The notes: generated by a model not told the origin, from the sequence alone. A stretch of DNA of 64,000 nucleotides from Bradyrhizobium arachidis (GCF_024758505.1 NZ_CP077970.1:5456001-5520000); one strand, 5' to 3'. Counted from the first letter of the stretch, positions 34,799-43,238 are shown. Numbers and translations: made by a program.

Positions 34799-35740
34799 AT
34801 GGCCCATCATCACCTGCAATCCAGCCCGAAGACCTGCCACTGGGGCTTTTTCGAAGCCAAACTTGCGCCGGTGCTCGCAATCGACAGCGGCGACGAGGTC
34901 ACGATCGACACGATCAGCGGCGGGCCGGACGTGGTGCCCGATCGCAAGCAGTTTCACGTTCCGCCCGAATTGTTGGAGGTGCACGCGCAGAACGAACGGA
35001 TGCTGCCCGGCCACATCCTCACCGGCCCGATCGCGATCAAGGGCGCGGAGCCCGGCGACGTGCTCGAGGTCAACATCCTCGACGTCACGCTGCGGCAGGA
35101 CTGGGGCTACAATCTGATCAAGCCGCTGTCCGGCACCCTGCCCGACGATTTTCACGAGCTGCGCATCCTCAACATTCCGCTCGATCAAAAGCGCATGGTC
35201 GGCCGCCTGCCCTGGGGGCTTGATCTGCCCTTGAAACCGTTCTTCGGCGTGATGGGCACGGCACCGCCGCCGGCCTGGGGCCGCATCACCTCGCTGATCC
35301 CGCGCGCGATGGGCGGCAATCTCGACAACAAGGAGCTTGGTGCCGGCGCAACGCTCTATCTGCCGGTGTTCGTGGCGGGTGCGCTGTTCTCCTGCGGCGA
35401 CGGCCACGGCGTGCAAGGCGACGGCGAGGTCTGCGTCACCGCGATCGAGACCGCGCTGCAGGGCCGCTTCCGTTTCACACTGCGCAAGGATCTCCGCCTC
35501 ACCTATCCCCGTGCGGAAACGCCGACGCATTACATGACCATGGCGATGGATCCGGATCTCGACCAATGCGTGGTCCGCGCGCTGCGCGACATGATCGTGC
35601 TGTTGGGCGAGAAGCGAAATTTGTCGCGCGAGGATGCCTACACGCTCTGTAGTCTCGCCGCCGATTTGAGGGTCACGCAGACCGTCAACGGCTCCAAGGG
35701 CATCCACTGCATGATCGCAAAATCGGTCGTGCACGGTTAA
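34799..35740 (+). CDS. Acetamidase/formamidase family protein
   Basis: A 313-residue member of the FmdA/AmdA family that hydrolyses short amides to ammonia and an acid. The conserved blocks G-H-I-L-T-G-P-I-A-I-K-G-A-E-P-G-D, P-F-F-G-V-M-G-T-A-P and the metal-associated H-x-x-G-D-G-E (C-G-D-G-H-G-V-Q-G-D-G-E-V) are intact. It is shorter than the best-studied formamidases (about 400) but normal for this branch. The ATG at 34799 opens with M-A-H-H-H. It stands alone; no amide transporter is adjacent. A repeat element begins at its stop. Confidence 0.9.
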   Translation: MAHHHLQSSPKTCHWGFFEAKLAPVLAIDSGDEVTIDTISGGPDVVPDRKQFHVPPELLEVHAQNERMLPGHILTGPIAIKGAEPGDVLEVNILDVTLRQDWGYNLIKPLSGTLPDDFHELRILNIPLDQKRMVGRLPWGLDLPLKPFFGVMGTAPPPAWGRITSLIPRAMGGNLDNKELGAGATLYLPVFVAGALFSCGDGHGVQGDGEVCVTAIETALQGRFRFTLRKDLRLTYPRAETPTHYMTMAMDPDLDQCVVRALRDMIVLLGEKRNLSREDAYTLCSLAADLRVTQTVNGSKGIHCMIAKSVVHG

Positions 35741-35842
35741 AGCGTTTTCGAGCGAAGTGGGCACCGGTTCGCGCCCAGAAAACGCGTCAAAACAAGACTC
35801 CAGAGCCCCGTTCCGATTTCATCGGAACGGAAAAGGCTCTAG
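35739..35842 (+). repeat. Rhizobial intergenic repeat (family E)
   Basis: Reads AAAGCGTTTTCGAGCGAAGTGG, GCACCGGTTCGCGC, GAAAACGCGTCAAAACAA and then a hairpin GTTCCGAT-TTC-ATCGGAAC followed by AAAAGGCTCTAGG. It is a widespread rhizobial intergenic element. It overlaps the stop of the formamidase gene. The remaining 35843-36046 stretch shows no gene; an AT-rich part near 35990-36030 likely carries the promoter for the next small gene. Confidence 0.8.
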
Positions 35843-36046
35843 GCCCGTAACGGCCCCTACTCAGCCTCGGTTCTTCACAACGCCCGCGCCGGCTTCGCCG
35901 CCGCGCGGCCGGTCGTGCGCATTTTTCCAAGCGATTCCAATGATTTCTCGAACTCTTTCGCGACCGATTTGACTTTCAGCCCTAAACCTAAATAGAGTCT
36001 TAATCGTTACTTTTATGTACCCGAGTATGAGGCTAGCGTTTGGGTC

Positions 36047-36244
36047 ATGGCCACCGAAAAAGCCGAGACTGACCGCATTCCCGTAACCTTGGCGCTCTCG
36101 ACCATCACCTATCTCGAAAAACTGGTGAGACAGGGCACCCACGGCACCAGCGTCCCAGGCGTTGCACGAACCTTGATCGAGGAAGGCATCCGCCTCGCGA
36201 TCAAGGATGGCCTGCTGTCCATTCGCGACAACGGCAGGACGTGA
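36047..36244 (+). CDS. Small ribbon-helix-helix-like protein (65 residues)
   Basis: A 65-residue basic/acidic protein. The pattern R-I-P-V-T-L-A-L-S-T-I-T-Y-L-E-K-L-V-R-Q-G, a short strand followed by a helix, then a second helix with R-T-L-I-E-E-G-I-R-L-A-I, resembles MetJ/Arc-type (CopG-like) DNA-binding dimers, and many alphaproteobacterial proteins of this size and pattern are annotated so. It is 70 bases ahead of a GcrA-family gene on the same strand. Whether it acts with that gene is unknown. Confidence 0.7.
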   Translation: MATEKAETDRIPVTLALSTITYLEKLVRQGTHGTSVPGVARTLIEEGIRLAIKDGLLSIRDNGRT

Positions 36245-36314
36245 GGCTCAAGGACGCGCAAAGCGGACGGTTTCGGACGGCGTGGTCGATTTTAGAACCT
36301 GGGACCGTCACAAA

Positions 36315-36806
36315 ATGCCCGCTGCTTCACCGACTTCGCCACCGACTTCCGTTGCGACCTGGACCGACGAGCGCATCGAACTTCTGAAAAACCATTTTCA
36401 CGCCGGCCTGTCCTGCCGCGAGATCGCCGCCGATATCGGCGTCAGCCGCAACGCCGTCATCGGCAAGCTCAGCCGCCTCAATCTGACCCGCGGCCCGAAG
36501 CGGGAAGAGCGGAGCGTGGAGAAGAGCACTGCGCGGGCCCTGAGGACCCTTCGCAGGCTGCAATGTGAAATGCTAGGCGCGATCTATGACGAGGCCGAAA
36601 CGCCGCTCGCGCACGCGCCGATCGACGAGACCAACCGCTGCTCGCTGCTCGAATTGTCAGAGAACCGCTGCCGCTGGCCGATCTCGACACCGGGCGCGGA
36701 TGACTTCTGCTTCTGCGGCAACGCCTCGCCCGACGGCCAGTCCTATTGCACGGGCCACGCGCGCCTCGCCTACCGGCCGAACTCCCGGGCGCGCCTGATT
36801 CGCTGA
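36315..36806 (+). CDS. GcrA-family cell cycle regulator
   Basis: 163 residues from the ATG at 36315. GcrA in Caulobacter works with sigma-70 RNA polymerase on methylated GANTC promoters. Visible: the N-terminal helix-turn-helix W-T-D-E-R-I-E-L-L-K, then L-S-C-R-E-I-A-A-D-I-G-V-S-R-N-A-V-I-G-K, a basic linker, and a C-terminal half with C-R-W-P, F-C-F-C-G, and Y-C-x-x-H, a possible metal site. Bradyrhizobium carries more than one member, so this may be a paralogue rather than the main GcrA. A strong terminator lies 50 bases downstream. Confidence 0.88.
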   Translation: MPAASPTSPPTSVATWTDERIELLKNHFHAGLSCREIAADIGVSRNAVIGKLSRLNLTRGPKREERSVEKSTARALRTLRRLQCEMLGAIYDEAETPLAHAPIDETNRCSLLELSENRCRWPISTPGADDFCFCGNASPDGQSYCTGHARLAYRPNSRARLIR

Positions 36807-36856
36807 GGAGGAATGTGCTTGCGGGATCACCGGCAGGAAAGATCCCTACGAATCAA

Positions 36857-36886
36857 AAACCTCCGGCAGGGCATTGCCGGAGGTTT
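36857..36886 (+). terminator. Rho-independent terminator after the GcrA-family gene
   Basis: A perfect twelve-base stem AAACCTCCGGCA / TGCCGGAGGTTT with a six-base loop, 50 bases after the stop. Confidence 0.85.
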
Positions 36887-36967
36887 CGGAGGTTAGTTCA
36901 TAAAGTTGTAGATCGTCTCCTTTAGAGACCAGGCGCCGCCAATACGTTTGGCAGGCTGCTTTGTAAA

Positions 36968-36988
36968 TTACATGAGTAACTCATGTAA
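36968..36988. repeat. Perfect 21-base palindrome with no adjacent gene
   Basis: TTACATGAGT-A-ACTCATGTAA: ten-base arms around a single centre base, in an AT-rich patch of an otherwise GC-rich gap. It looks like a dimer-binding operator, but the nearest gene start lies about 2 kb away on the other strand (porin) and nothing starts just downstream on the plus strand except a transposase remnant. Confidence 0.7.
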
Positions 36989-37030
36989 GTAAATATAGTT
37001 TTTGCCGCCAACGCATCCAAGCGTTCATCT

Positions 37031-37150
37031 GTGGCATATCTCCGGCACCGCCGAGGCGACGCCACCAATGCCGTCCTCGCGACCGGCTACGACTTCCGGC
37101 GCCGCGCCCGTTGGCTGGACCTCTTGCCAAATCCTAATTCGGCTCATCCT
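37031..37150 (+). pseudogene. C-terminal remnant of an IS5-type transposase
   Basis: The frame reads R-H-R-R-G-D-A-T-N-A-V-L-A-T-G-Y-D-F-R-R-R-A-R-W-L. Intact IS5-group transposases end with a close match, G-D-A-x-N-A-V-L-A-A-x-G-Y-N-F-R-R-L-x-x-W-L. Only this tail is left; the DDE part and inverted repeats are absent. The 36887-37413 gap otherwise holds a palindrome, a repeat copy and no gene. Confidence 0.6.
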
Positions 37151-37206
37151 CCGACTTCACCCCGTCCCGAGCTGAAGTCCCGCTTCTTCACGGACGACAG
37201 ATTATC

Positions 37207-37264
37207 GTTTGAGCATGATCTCCGCGCAAACGCGTTCCGCGTTCGTCGCGAGAGAAGACCGCTT
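37207..37264 (-). repeat. Rhizobial intergenic repeat family F, copy 1
   Basis: A 58-base element with GTTTGAGCATGATCTCCGCG at one end. The reverse complement is nearly identical to 42509-42566 (a few mismatches), so the two copies lie inverted about 5.2 kb apart. Confidence 0.85.
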
Positions 37265-37413
37265 TGCACTTTGCGCTAGCGCGGCCCTTCGGGTCCGGAT
37301 CAGTGCCTCCAGGCACGCGCGAATTCGCTCATCGGCCGGTCGCAGGATCTCCGGCTGCGGAAGCGCGAGCGCCACCTGCTCTTTCGCGGCGATGGACGCA
37401 GCGACGCCCACAA

Positions 37414-37442
37414 AGAAAAACCCCGGCGGTTTCCCGCCGGAG
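37414..37442 (-). terminator. Rho-independent terminator after the porin gene
   Basis: Read on the minus strand it is CTCCGGCGG-GAAA-CCGCCGGGG followed by TTTTTC, 26 bases after the porin stop. Confidence 0.85.
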
Positions 37443-37468
37443 TTCTCTGATCGGTCGTGAGATCGATC

Positions 37469-38956
37469 TTAGAAGTTGCGCTGAGCGCGGAGGAGCAGGG
37501 CGAGCGAGTCCTGGTCCTTCATCTCATACACAGCAGCCGGCTTGGCAGCGGCAGCAACTCCAGGGCTCGCGATGGTGCCCGAGTACTTCTGGTCCAGACG
37601 GGAGTAGCTGAGGTCCGCCGTGAAAGCCAGGCCCTTGACCGGAGTCCACACGGTGTTGACGCCGATCACCCCGAAGTTGAAGTCCGGGTTGCAGTTGCCG
37701 GTCAAGCCGAGGAGCCCAACCATGTTGGCGCAGATCGCGGCCTTGCCACCGGAGCCGTACTGCACAGCGCCGTAGCCACCGTAGATGGCGCTCGCCCAGT
37801 TCGGGTTCCAGTTGTGGGTGTAGCCACCACGGAAGCCCCAAGTCTTGACGGTCTCGATCGAGCTGCCGTTAGCAGCCGAAGTGCCGGTGAAGACACCATC
37901 AGCAATGCCGGCGATCCCGAGGCTCTGGTAGGCGCCAGCGCCGCTACCGCTGTACATAAAGAAGGACTGCGGGAACAGGCTCTGGAAGTTGTAGCGAGAC
38001 GCGCCATCCGTGTAGACGGCCTGCAAGTTGATCGAGTCGCCCGCACCAGTCGGGATGTTCTTGATCGACAAGGCGCCCTGAATCGCCCAGCCCCACTTGT
38101 CGCCGGGGTGACCGGTCAACTCAGTCGCACCGTAGTAGGCGGGATGGAGATTGTGCCCAACAACCGACAACTGGGCCAGACCCCAGGCCTGGTCGACGCG
38201 GACTTGGCCGACGATGTCGGGAGCACGCGTTCCACCCCAATTGTTGTTGCCATAGATGCCCTGAACCATGTTGGCTGCAGTCGCACCCGACAGGTTCCAG
38301 AGGTTCGACTCGCCGTTTGCCGCCGTCGTTTCATCTTGCGCCGAGACCGAAGCGGTGATGCCCTGACCGAAGTCAGCCGTGTAGGTAACCTGGTTCACGC
38401 CGGTGACGTGGTTGGAGCCGCCCGGAAGCGTGTCGGGACCGCCAGCCGGATAGCTCTGCCACGGGGCGTCGAAGATCGAGACCGTGCGGCCGAACGTGAA
38501 GCCAGCGAACTGGATGAACGCATGGTAGAGGCCGAGCGAGGCCGAACCGGTCGAGAACGCCGACGGGTTGCTGCCGGTGACCGCGGTCGTATCCCAGGTG
38601 AAGATCATGTCCGCGTAGGTACGAACGACACCGTACTCGGTCGCGGTGCGCGTATCGACGGTGAAGTCCATACGAGCGCGGGTGCCCCAGTAGTTCGTCA
38701 GACGGTTATTCGAACCCTGGTTCGCGCCCTGCCGGAAACCGTAGTCGCCGCCCTGGTACCAGTTATCGGCACGCAGATAGCCGCCGAACTTGATGCAAGT
38801 GTCAGTGCCCGGCATGTAGTAGAATCCGGCACCGTACAGGGAGCAGATCTTCACGTATTCGACCGCCTTGGCCTTCACGGGGAGATCGGCTGCTTGCGCT
38901 CCGCCAGCGGCGATCAGAACCGCAGCTGAACCGAGCAAAAGGCTCTTGAACTTCAT
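37469..38956 (-). CDS. Alphaproteobacterial porin (Omp2b type)
   Basis: A 495-residue outer-membrane beta-barrel porin. Signal peptide M-K-F-K-S-L-L-L-G-S-A-A-V with cleavage at A-Q-A-A, then the conserved mature start D-L-P-V-K-A-K-A-V-E-Y-V-K-I-C and G-A-G-F-Y-Y-M-P-G-T-D-T-C, where the two cysteines sit in all family members. G-G-Y-L-R-A-D, the repeated beta-strand pattern and a C-terminal aromatic residue (final R-A-Q-R-N-F) complete it. The barrel should form a trimeric diffusion channel for small solutes. It has its own terminator and a long upstream gap (38957-39320) with no gene, so it is a highly regulated or strongly expressed single gene. Confidence 0.95.
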   Translation of the reverse strand: MKFKSLLLGSAAVLIAAGGAQAADLPVKAKAVEYVKICSLYGAGFYYMPGTDTCIKFGGYLRADNWYQGGDYGFRQGANQGSNNRLTNYWGTRARMDFTVDTRTATEYGVVRTYADMIFTWDTTAVTGSNPSAFSTGSASLGLYHAFIQFAGFTFGRTVSIFDAPWQSYPAGGPDTLPGGSNHVTGVNQVTYTADFGQGITASVSAQDETTAANGESNLWNLSGATAANMVQGIYGNNNWGGTRAPDIVGQVRVDQAWGLAQLSVVGHNLHPAYYGATELTGHPGDKWGWAIQGALSIKNIPTGAGDSINLQAVYTDGASRYNFQSLFPQSFFMYSGSGAGAYQSLGIAGIADGVFTGTSAANGSSIETVKTWGFRGGYTHNWNPNWASAIYGGYGAVQYGSGGKAAICANMVGLLGLTGNCNPDFNFGVIGVNTVWTPVKGLAFTADLSYSRLDQKYSGTIASPGVAAAAKPAAVYEMKDQDSLALLLRAQRNF

Positions 38957-39320
38957 GTTTAACCTCCAAGTTGCGTTTGGGGGGATCGCTATTTCCCCAG
39001 ACCCCCCGCATCATCAAAACCGCTCAGCTGCCTCGCGCCTTCGGACACACCCGCATGAACGCGAGGGACTTAAGCGAACCACCTGCAACGGGACGATGGA
39101 GGAACCCCCGCCGTCGGGATCAATATGCATGCGCCACTTTCTTAATCAAAATAGTTTATCTACTCAGCTATCTGATTGCGCAGGCCCTGTGTCCTCGACG
39201 CAACACCCGTGTCCGGTTGGCAACCGGAATGGCTGAGCAGATAATGTGTGCTATACCAATAACATAGATAGGTGCATTCTATGCTTGCATCGCCCTAGAG
39301 TTACGTTGAGAATAGTCCTC

Positions 39321-39848
39321 ATGGCACTCGCAAAAAGAATAAGATCGGGAAGCGAAGCCGGCTCGGCCCGTGGCCGGACCTACAAGAATCACGACCTCAT
39401 CAAGCGTTTCACTTGGGAGATCGCGTCGATCAGCGTCTACCTTGAGGAGCTTCGTCAGTTCTGGGCCAAGGCGATCGGGATCAGCGGCCCGCAATGGATG
39501 ATCCTGATGGCGATCTCAGATCTGGACAAGGACGACGGCATCCCCGTCAACGCGGTCTCAAAAATGCTCCACGTCGACGCATCGTTCGTCACGACGCAAT
39601 CGAAGTTACTGGAGAAGAAGGGTTTTCTGCGCCGCAAGCCCTCGCCCACAGATGCCCGCGTGGTTCGGTTGTCACTGACGGACAAGACACACAAACATCT
39701 GGCCATCCTGGCCGCGCAACACGAGGCGATCGACGAATTCGTGTTCGCGGAATTTGGCGAGCACGAGTTGGTGGAACTCACCGACAAGCTTGCTGCACTG
39801 AAGAATCGTCTCGAAAAGGCTCGCTTGAAGGTCGCGGTCGATTTTTGA
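39321..39848 (+). CDS. MarR family transcriptional regulator
   Basis: 175 residues from the ATG at 39321; an in-frame ATG at 39246 would add an atypical extension. The recognition helix region I-P-V-N-A-V-S-K-M-L-H-V-D-A-S-F-V and the wing L-R-R-K-P-S-P-T-D-A-R-V-V-R-L are standard. A basic N-terminal tail (R-I-R-S-G-S-E) precedes the domain. The 364-base gap upstream is AT-rich next to the gene and shows no ORF; half of it belongs to the porin promoter. It faces the alpha/beta-hydrolase-like gene tail to tail, so a direct target is not obvious. Confidence 0.88.
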   Translation: MALAKRIRSGSEAGSARGRTYKNHDLIKRFTWEIASISVYLEELRQFWAKAIGISGPQWMILMAISDLDKDDGIPVNAVSKMLHVDASFVTTQSKLLEKKGFLRRKPSPTDARVVRLSLTDKTHKHLAILAAQHEAIDEFVFAEFGEHELVELTDKLAALKNRLEKARLKVAVDF

Positions 39849-39894
39849 GTCGCGGACCTCTGACGTCGCGGACCTCTGACTATGTCGGAGCCAT

Positions 39895-41010
39895 TCAGTC
39901 ACGTGCTAGACGAGAAACAAGCCAGTCGAAGATAAATTCGTTCGCAAGGCTCGGGTTGTCCGCGTGTCCCTGCGCCGCTGCCGTTTCCTCCGCCGTGAAC
40001 ACCTTCAGCGTGACATCCATTCGCCAGGTCCTCAATTGGCGAATCATATCGGACGCGCGATCCGCTTTGAGCCAGCCGTCCGCACCCAAGGTGACAAGCA
40101 CCGGACAGTCGATGTTGCGCGCGATCCGGCTTGCTCCCATCGCTGGGATAAAATCCGCATGCCGCAACACCGCGCGTTCACTCAAGAAAGCCCGTTCATG
40201 AAGGTCCCATAGCCCGCCGTCGCAAACGGCAGCGGCCAGCCGCGGCTCGTTGGCCACTGCGCGTGCCACGAATGACGAACCCCATCCATCTGCGAGAATA
40301 GCCACTCGGTCAAAGTCGACATCGGTGCGCAAGGCCAGGTAGTCCATGACGCATGAGATCGACGTCTCGGGATTCGGGCGCCCGACGGCATCGTCCGGAA
40401 AATCTTCGCCATTGGCACCCAGAAGATCCACCGCCAGCAATGACAATCCCCGCTCACGAGCGTGGGGAGCGAGCTTGAAAAGAAACTCCTCTTTGCGATG
40501 TCCGGGTTCACCGATGCTAATCACGGTCGGCAGCCTCTCGTGCGACGACCGCGCGGGCAGAAAATAACCCTGTAGGGAATGGCCACCCTCCCAGGGAAGC
40601 ACGACGACTTCGCCCGCGGGGCTGCTGTACTGAAGAAAGCGATGGGCGCAATTCTGCATTGCCAAGATCGAAGCCGATCGCCTCTCATCAGCGGAATCCA
40701 TGGGAAGCAGGGCAGCGTTGTAGTAATTGATGGCGCGAAGCCAGTTGCGCCGCGCCGTCACTTCATGGCCAGCAGCGAGCGCCGCGTCGCCCCGTTCGCG
40801 GCTTGCTTCCGCCAGGTTTTTCCATTCAGTGTACCAGGAAAGGTCATTGCCCTTTCTGATCCGTCCGATAGCCAGCAGACATTCCGCAACGGTTGAGCCG
40901 CCCTCCTGGGCCGCAGCAAGCAGCTTGATCAGCTCGGCGGACCATTCTTCGCGATCTGGCCCCAAAATCCACTCTTCCAGCGTGCCAGGAGGATCCATGC
41001 GAGCGTTCAA
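39895..41010 (-). CDS. Alpha/beta-hydrolase-fold protein with the nucleophile replaced
   Basis: A 371-residue protein of the FrsA/DUF1100-like branch: a helical N-terminal part (about 1-115), then the hydrolase core with P-T-V-I-S-I-G-E-P-G-H, L-L-A-V-D-L-L-G, and D-F-D-R-V-A-I-L-A-D-G-W-G-S-S. The last block should hold G-x-S-x-G; here the nucleophile position is Gly (A-D-G-W-G), although Ser follows three residues later. The likely Asp is in V-T-L-G-A-D-G-W-L-K and the His in A-A-Q-G-H-A-D-N-P. It may be a non-hydrolytic member or use an unusual nucleophile. Confidence 0.8.
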   Translation of the reverse strand: MNARMDPPGTLEEWILGPDREEWSAELIKLLAAAQEGGSTVAECLLAIGRIRKGNDLSWYTEWKNLAEASRERGDAALAAGHEVTARRNWLRAINYYNAALLPMDSADERRSASILAMQNCAHRFLQYSSPAGEVVVLPWEGGHSLQGYFLPARSSHERLPTVISIGEPGHRKEEFLFKLAPHARERGLSLLAVDLLGANGEDFPDDAVGRPNPETSISCVMDYLALRTDVDFDRVAILADGWGSSFVARAVANEPRLAAAVCDGGLWDLHERAFLSERAVLRHADFIPAMGASRIARNIDCPVLVTLGADGWLKADRASDMIRQLRTWRMDVTLKVFTAEETAAAQGHADNPSLANEFIFDWLVSRLARD

Positions 41011-41335
41011 CTGCTATTTCCATTACTTGGTCAGATAACTTAATAACCCATCTTATTGGGTCTTCTAGAGACGAGCAATTCGGGAGTACTCACCTCACGC
41101 GGTGCCATCGGGACAGGACATCTCCCGAATGGGCCACGATCGAACCGGCGGTCCACGACCACCGACGGCGGGTCCACAAACTCTTTCACCAAACGAATGA
41201 TAGATAGCCCGTACGACTACGGACCACGGCTCGCCCAAGAATTCGGCAAGCGTTTCTGTCTAGAAATATTCCAGTTTGTATAATTCTGCTTTACAGAAGA
41301 CAACCTTGTCGTCCCAGTCCAGGCCGGGAGACGCA

Positions 41336-41373
41336 CACGGCAAAGCCGCGGGATCACGGCAAAGCCGTGGGAT
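41336..41373 (+). repeat. Two tandem copies of a 19-base hairpin unit
   Basis: CACGGCAAAGCCGCGGGAT at 41336-41354 is followed at once by CACGGCAAAGCCGTGGGAT at 41355-41373, one mismatch. Each unit is itself a small hairpin around AAA. The surrounding gap 41011-41432 contains no gene I can support; an ORF from 41056 to 41283 has no protein-like features. Confidence 0.75.
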
Positions 41374-41432
41374 TATGTGTCCTGGATGTTCACCAGGACG
41401 GGCAACGAGGATGTGCAGGCGAACGCCTCGCC

Positions 41433-42401
41433 TCACCCGAGCCGCCAGCCGACCTCCTGCGCAAAGCTCTCGTAGAACTCGCGCTCATAGGCCTGCTCGG
41501 GCTTTTGGCGCACGCGCTCGTCGAGCCGTTTGGCGTCCTCGCCGACCAGGATGCGCCAGCGCTCGGCCTTCACGCCGTCGAGGATGATCTTTGCGGCCTG
41601 TGCTGCCGTGGTCGGGGCGTCCTCCAGGAAGCTGCGGGCGCGCTCGGCAAAGGCAGCCTGCACGTCGTCGTCGGTCATCTTGTCGGCATCGGGCACGCCG
41701 GCTGCGACCATGCGCTTGCGGGTCAGCGCGATCTCGTCGGCATTGAGACTATCGGAGCCGTCGCCGGATTGTACCTTGCGCGAGTTGGAGACGATCGAGG
41801 TGCCGATATGGCCGGGCATCACGACCGAGCATTTGACGTGCGGCGCATGCAGGCGGAGATCGTTGATCAGCGCCTCTGAAAATCCCTTCACCGCGAATTT
41901 TGCCGAGCTGTAGGCGGTGTGCGCCTGCCCCATGCCGATCGAGGCCCAGAAACCGTTGACGCTGGCGGTGTTGACGATGTGGGCCTCCTCCGCCTTCACG
42001 AGCATCGGCAGGAAGGTGCGCACGCCGAGATAGACGCCGCCCCAGCAGATGTTGAAGGTGCGCTCCCACTGCTCGCGCGTGTTGGTGAACAGGCTGCCGC
42101 CACCGCCGATGCCGGCATTGTTGAACAACAGATGGATCTTGTCGGTCGCCTGCTGCTCGGCGAGCTCGGCGCGGAAGCGCATGAGGTGATCCTCGATCGC
42201 GACGTCGGCGACATGCGTCGTGACGCGCAGGCCCTGCGGCTTCTCGACCTCGCACAGCCGCTTCGTCTCGGCCATCGCCGCTTCCGAGACGTCGCACATC
42301 GCGACGTTGCAGCCCTCGGCGACGAGCTGGCGCGCCAGCTCCCGCCCCATTCCCGTGCCGCCACCGGTGATGACCGCGGTTTTTCCAGAAAAATCCTTCA
42401 T
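41433..42401 (-). CDS. Short-chain dehydrogenase/reductase (SDR)
   Basis: A 322-residue classical SDR with an NAD(P) loop T-G-G-G-T-G-M-G at residues 11-18 or so, N-N-A-G near 95, and the active-site set Ser (T-A-S-V-N-G-F), Tyr and Lys (Y-S-S-A-K) near 170-175. The longer frame to 42530 adds an unlikely extension, so I chose M-K-D-F-S-G-K at 42401, with GGGGAGG upstream. A long C-terminal helix-rich tail (about 80 residues) extends beyond the usual 250. The alcohol or ketone substrate is unknown. A repeat element lies between it and the next gene upstream. Confidence 0.88.
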   Translation of the reverse strand: MKDFSGKTAVITGGGTGMGRELARQLVAEGCNVAMCDVSEAAMAETKRLCEVEKPQGLRVTTHVADVAIEDHLMRFRAELAEQQATDKIHLLFNNAGIGGGGSLFTNTREQWERTFNICWGGVYLGVRTFLPMLVKAEEAHIVNTASVNGFWASIGMGQAHTAYSSAKFAVKGFSEALINDLRLHAPHVKCSVVMPGHIGTSIVSNSRKVQSGDGSDSLNADEIALTRKRMVAAGVPDADKMTDDDVQAAFAERARSFLEDAPTTAAQAAKIILDGVKAERWRILVGEDAKRLDERVRQKPEQAYEREFYESFAQEVGWRLG

Positions 42402-42508
42402 GGGATTTTCGCCCCTCCCCTTGTTGTTGGTCTGTTGTTCGTTGTTGGCCATCACGGGCAATGCACGGGGCCGCACGCGAACTCTAAAGCATGATCCGGA
42501 AAAGTGTG

Positions 42509-42566
42509 AAGCGGTTTTCCCTCGCGACAAACGCGGAACGCGTTTGCGCGGAGATCATGCTCAAAC
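42509..42566 (+). repeat. Rhizobial intergenic repeat family F, copy 2
   Basis: A 58-base element ending GCGGAGATCATGCTCAAAC; the inverse of 37207-37264 with only a few mismatches. It sits in the gap ahead of the SDR gene. Confidence 0.85.
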
Positions 42567-42588
42567 GGGGAGCGCGACGGGCGGGCTG

Positions 42589-43143
42589 TCACGACCCGCG
42601 CGTCGGCTGGGGCTCCGTCTCCTTCACCTGCCTCGCCCAGTTCAGGACCTGCGCACGGTCCTCGGTCGCGAAGGCGCGCCAGAACACGAGGCGCGAAGCT
42701 CCGGCGACAAGCACCATCTGCATCGTATGGTCGCTGTTGTACACGCGCACCACGCTGGTCCACGGCACGGTGAGCGCGAAATTGGCGGCATCTCGCGTGG
42801 TGAGGCCATGCTTGGTCGCCTCGTAATGGATGCGCCTGTTAGCCTCGGGAACGCGAGAGAACCCCCGGGCGTACCAGCCGACCAGCATCACCAGCACCAC
42901 GACAAAGCTCCCCGCGAAGAAGGGCCAGGCATCGCACGCCGCCAGCACGAGCGCGGCGAGCGGCTCGCGGCGCAGCAACAGCCAGTCGTCGTCCGAGCAG
43001 CTCGTCGCCCAAACCAGAAAGAGCGCCGCGCTCATCCCCACCGAGAAAATGACCATGACGCGGACGATCGGCCGGACCACGCTTCGTGCCTGATCTTGCC
43101 AAATCATCGTCGTCTGGCCGGATATTGTCCGCTCGTCGTTCAT
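42589..43143 (-). CDS. YcxB-like membrane protein
   Basis: 184 residues from the ATG at 43143 (M-N-D-E-R-T-I); an earlier ATG at 43167 lacks a ribosome site. Two hydrophobic helices (V-M-V-I-F-S-V-G-M-S-A-A-L-F-L-V and F-A-G-S-F-V-V-V-L-V-M-L-V-G) are followed by a soluble domain of about 85 residues with L-T-V-P-W-T-S-V-V-R-V and L-V-F-W-R-A-F-A, the pattern of YcxB-like C-terminal domains. These are membrane proteins of unknown function. It precedes the SDR gene on the same strand, but a repeat element separates them. Confidence 0.72.
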   Translation of the reverse strand: MNDERTISGQTTMIWQDQARSVVRPIVRVMVIFSVGMSAALFLVWATSCSDDDWLLLRREPLAALVLAACDAWPFFAGSFVVVLVMLVGWYARGFSRVPEANRRIHYEATKHGLTTRDAANFALTVPWTSVVRVYNSDHTMQMVLVAGASRLVFWRAFATEDRAQVLNWARQVKETEPQPTRGS

Positions 43144-43238
43144 CGGGCGCCGCCGTCCACTTGCCATCTCAGGGAATAAGTGGCGCGAACATGCAGACCG
43201 GTTCGGTCGACGGCCGGATTATCGACTTGGGCCTGGCG

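Noticed and set aside
37457..38929. A 490-codon plus-strand ORF opposite the porin
   Set aside because: It mirrors the porin; low-complexity Val/Arg/Asp composition without family features.
41056..41283. A 75-codon ORF in the gap before the SDR gene
   Set aside because: Composition rich in Ser, Thr, Gly and Arg without protein-like structure, and no good ribosome site.
41336..41373. CRISPR-like array
   Set aside because: Only two adjacent 19-base units and no spacers; no cas genes in the window.
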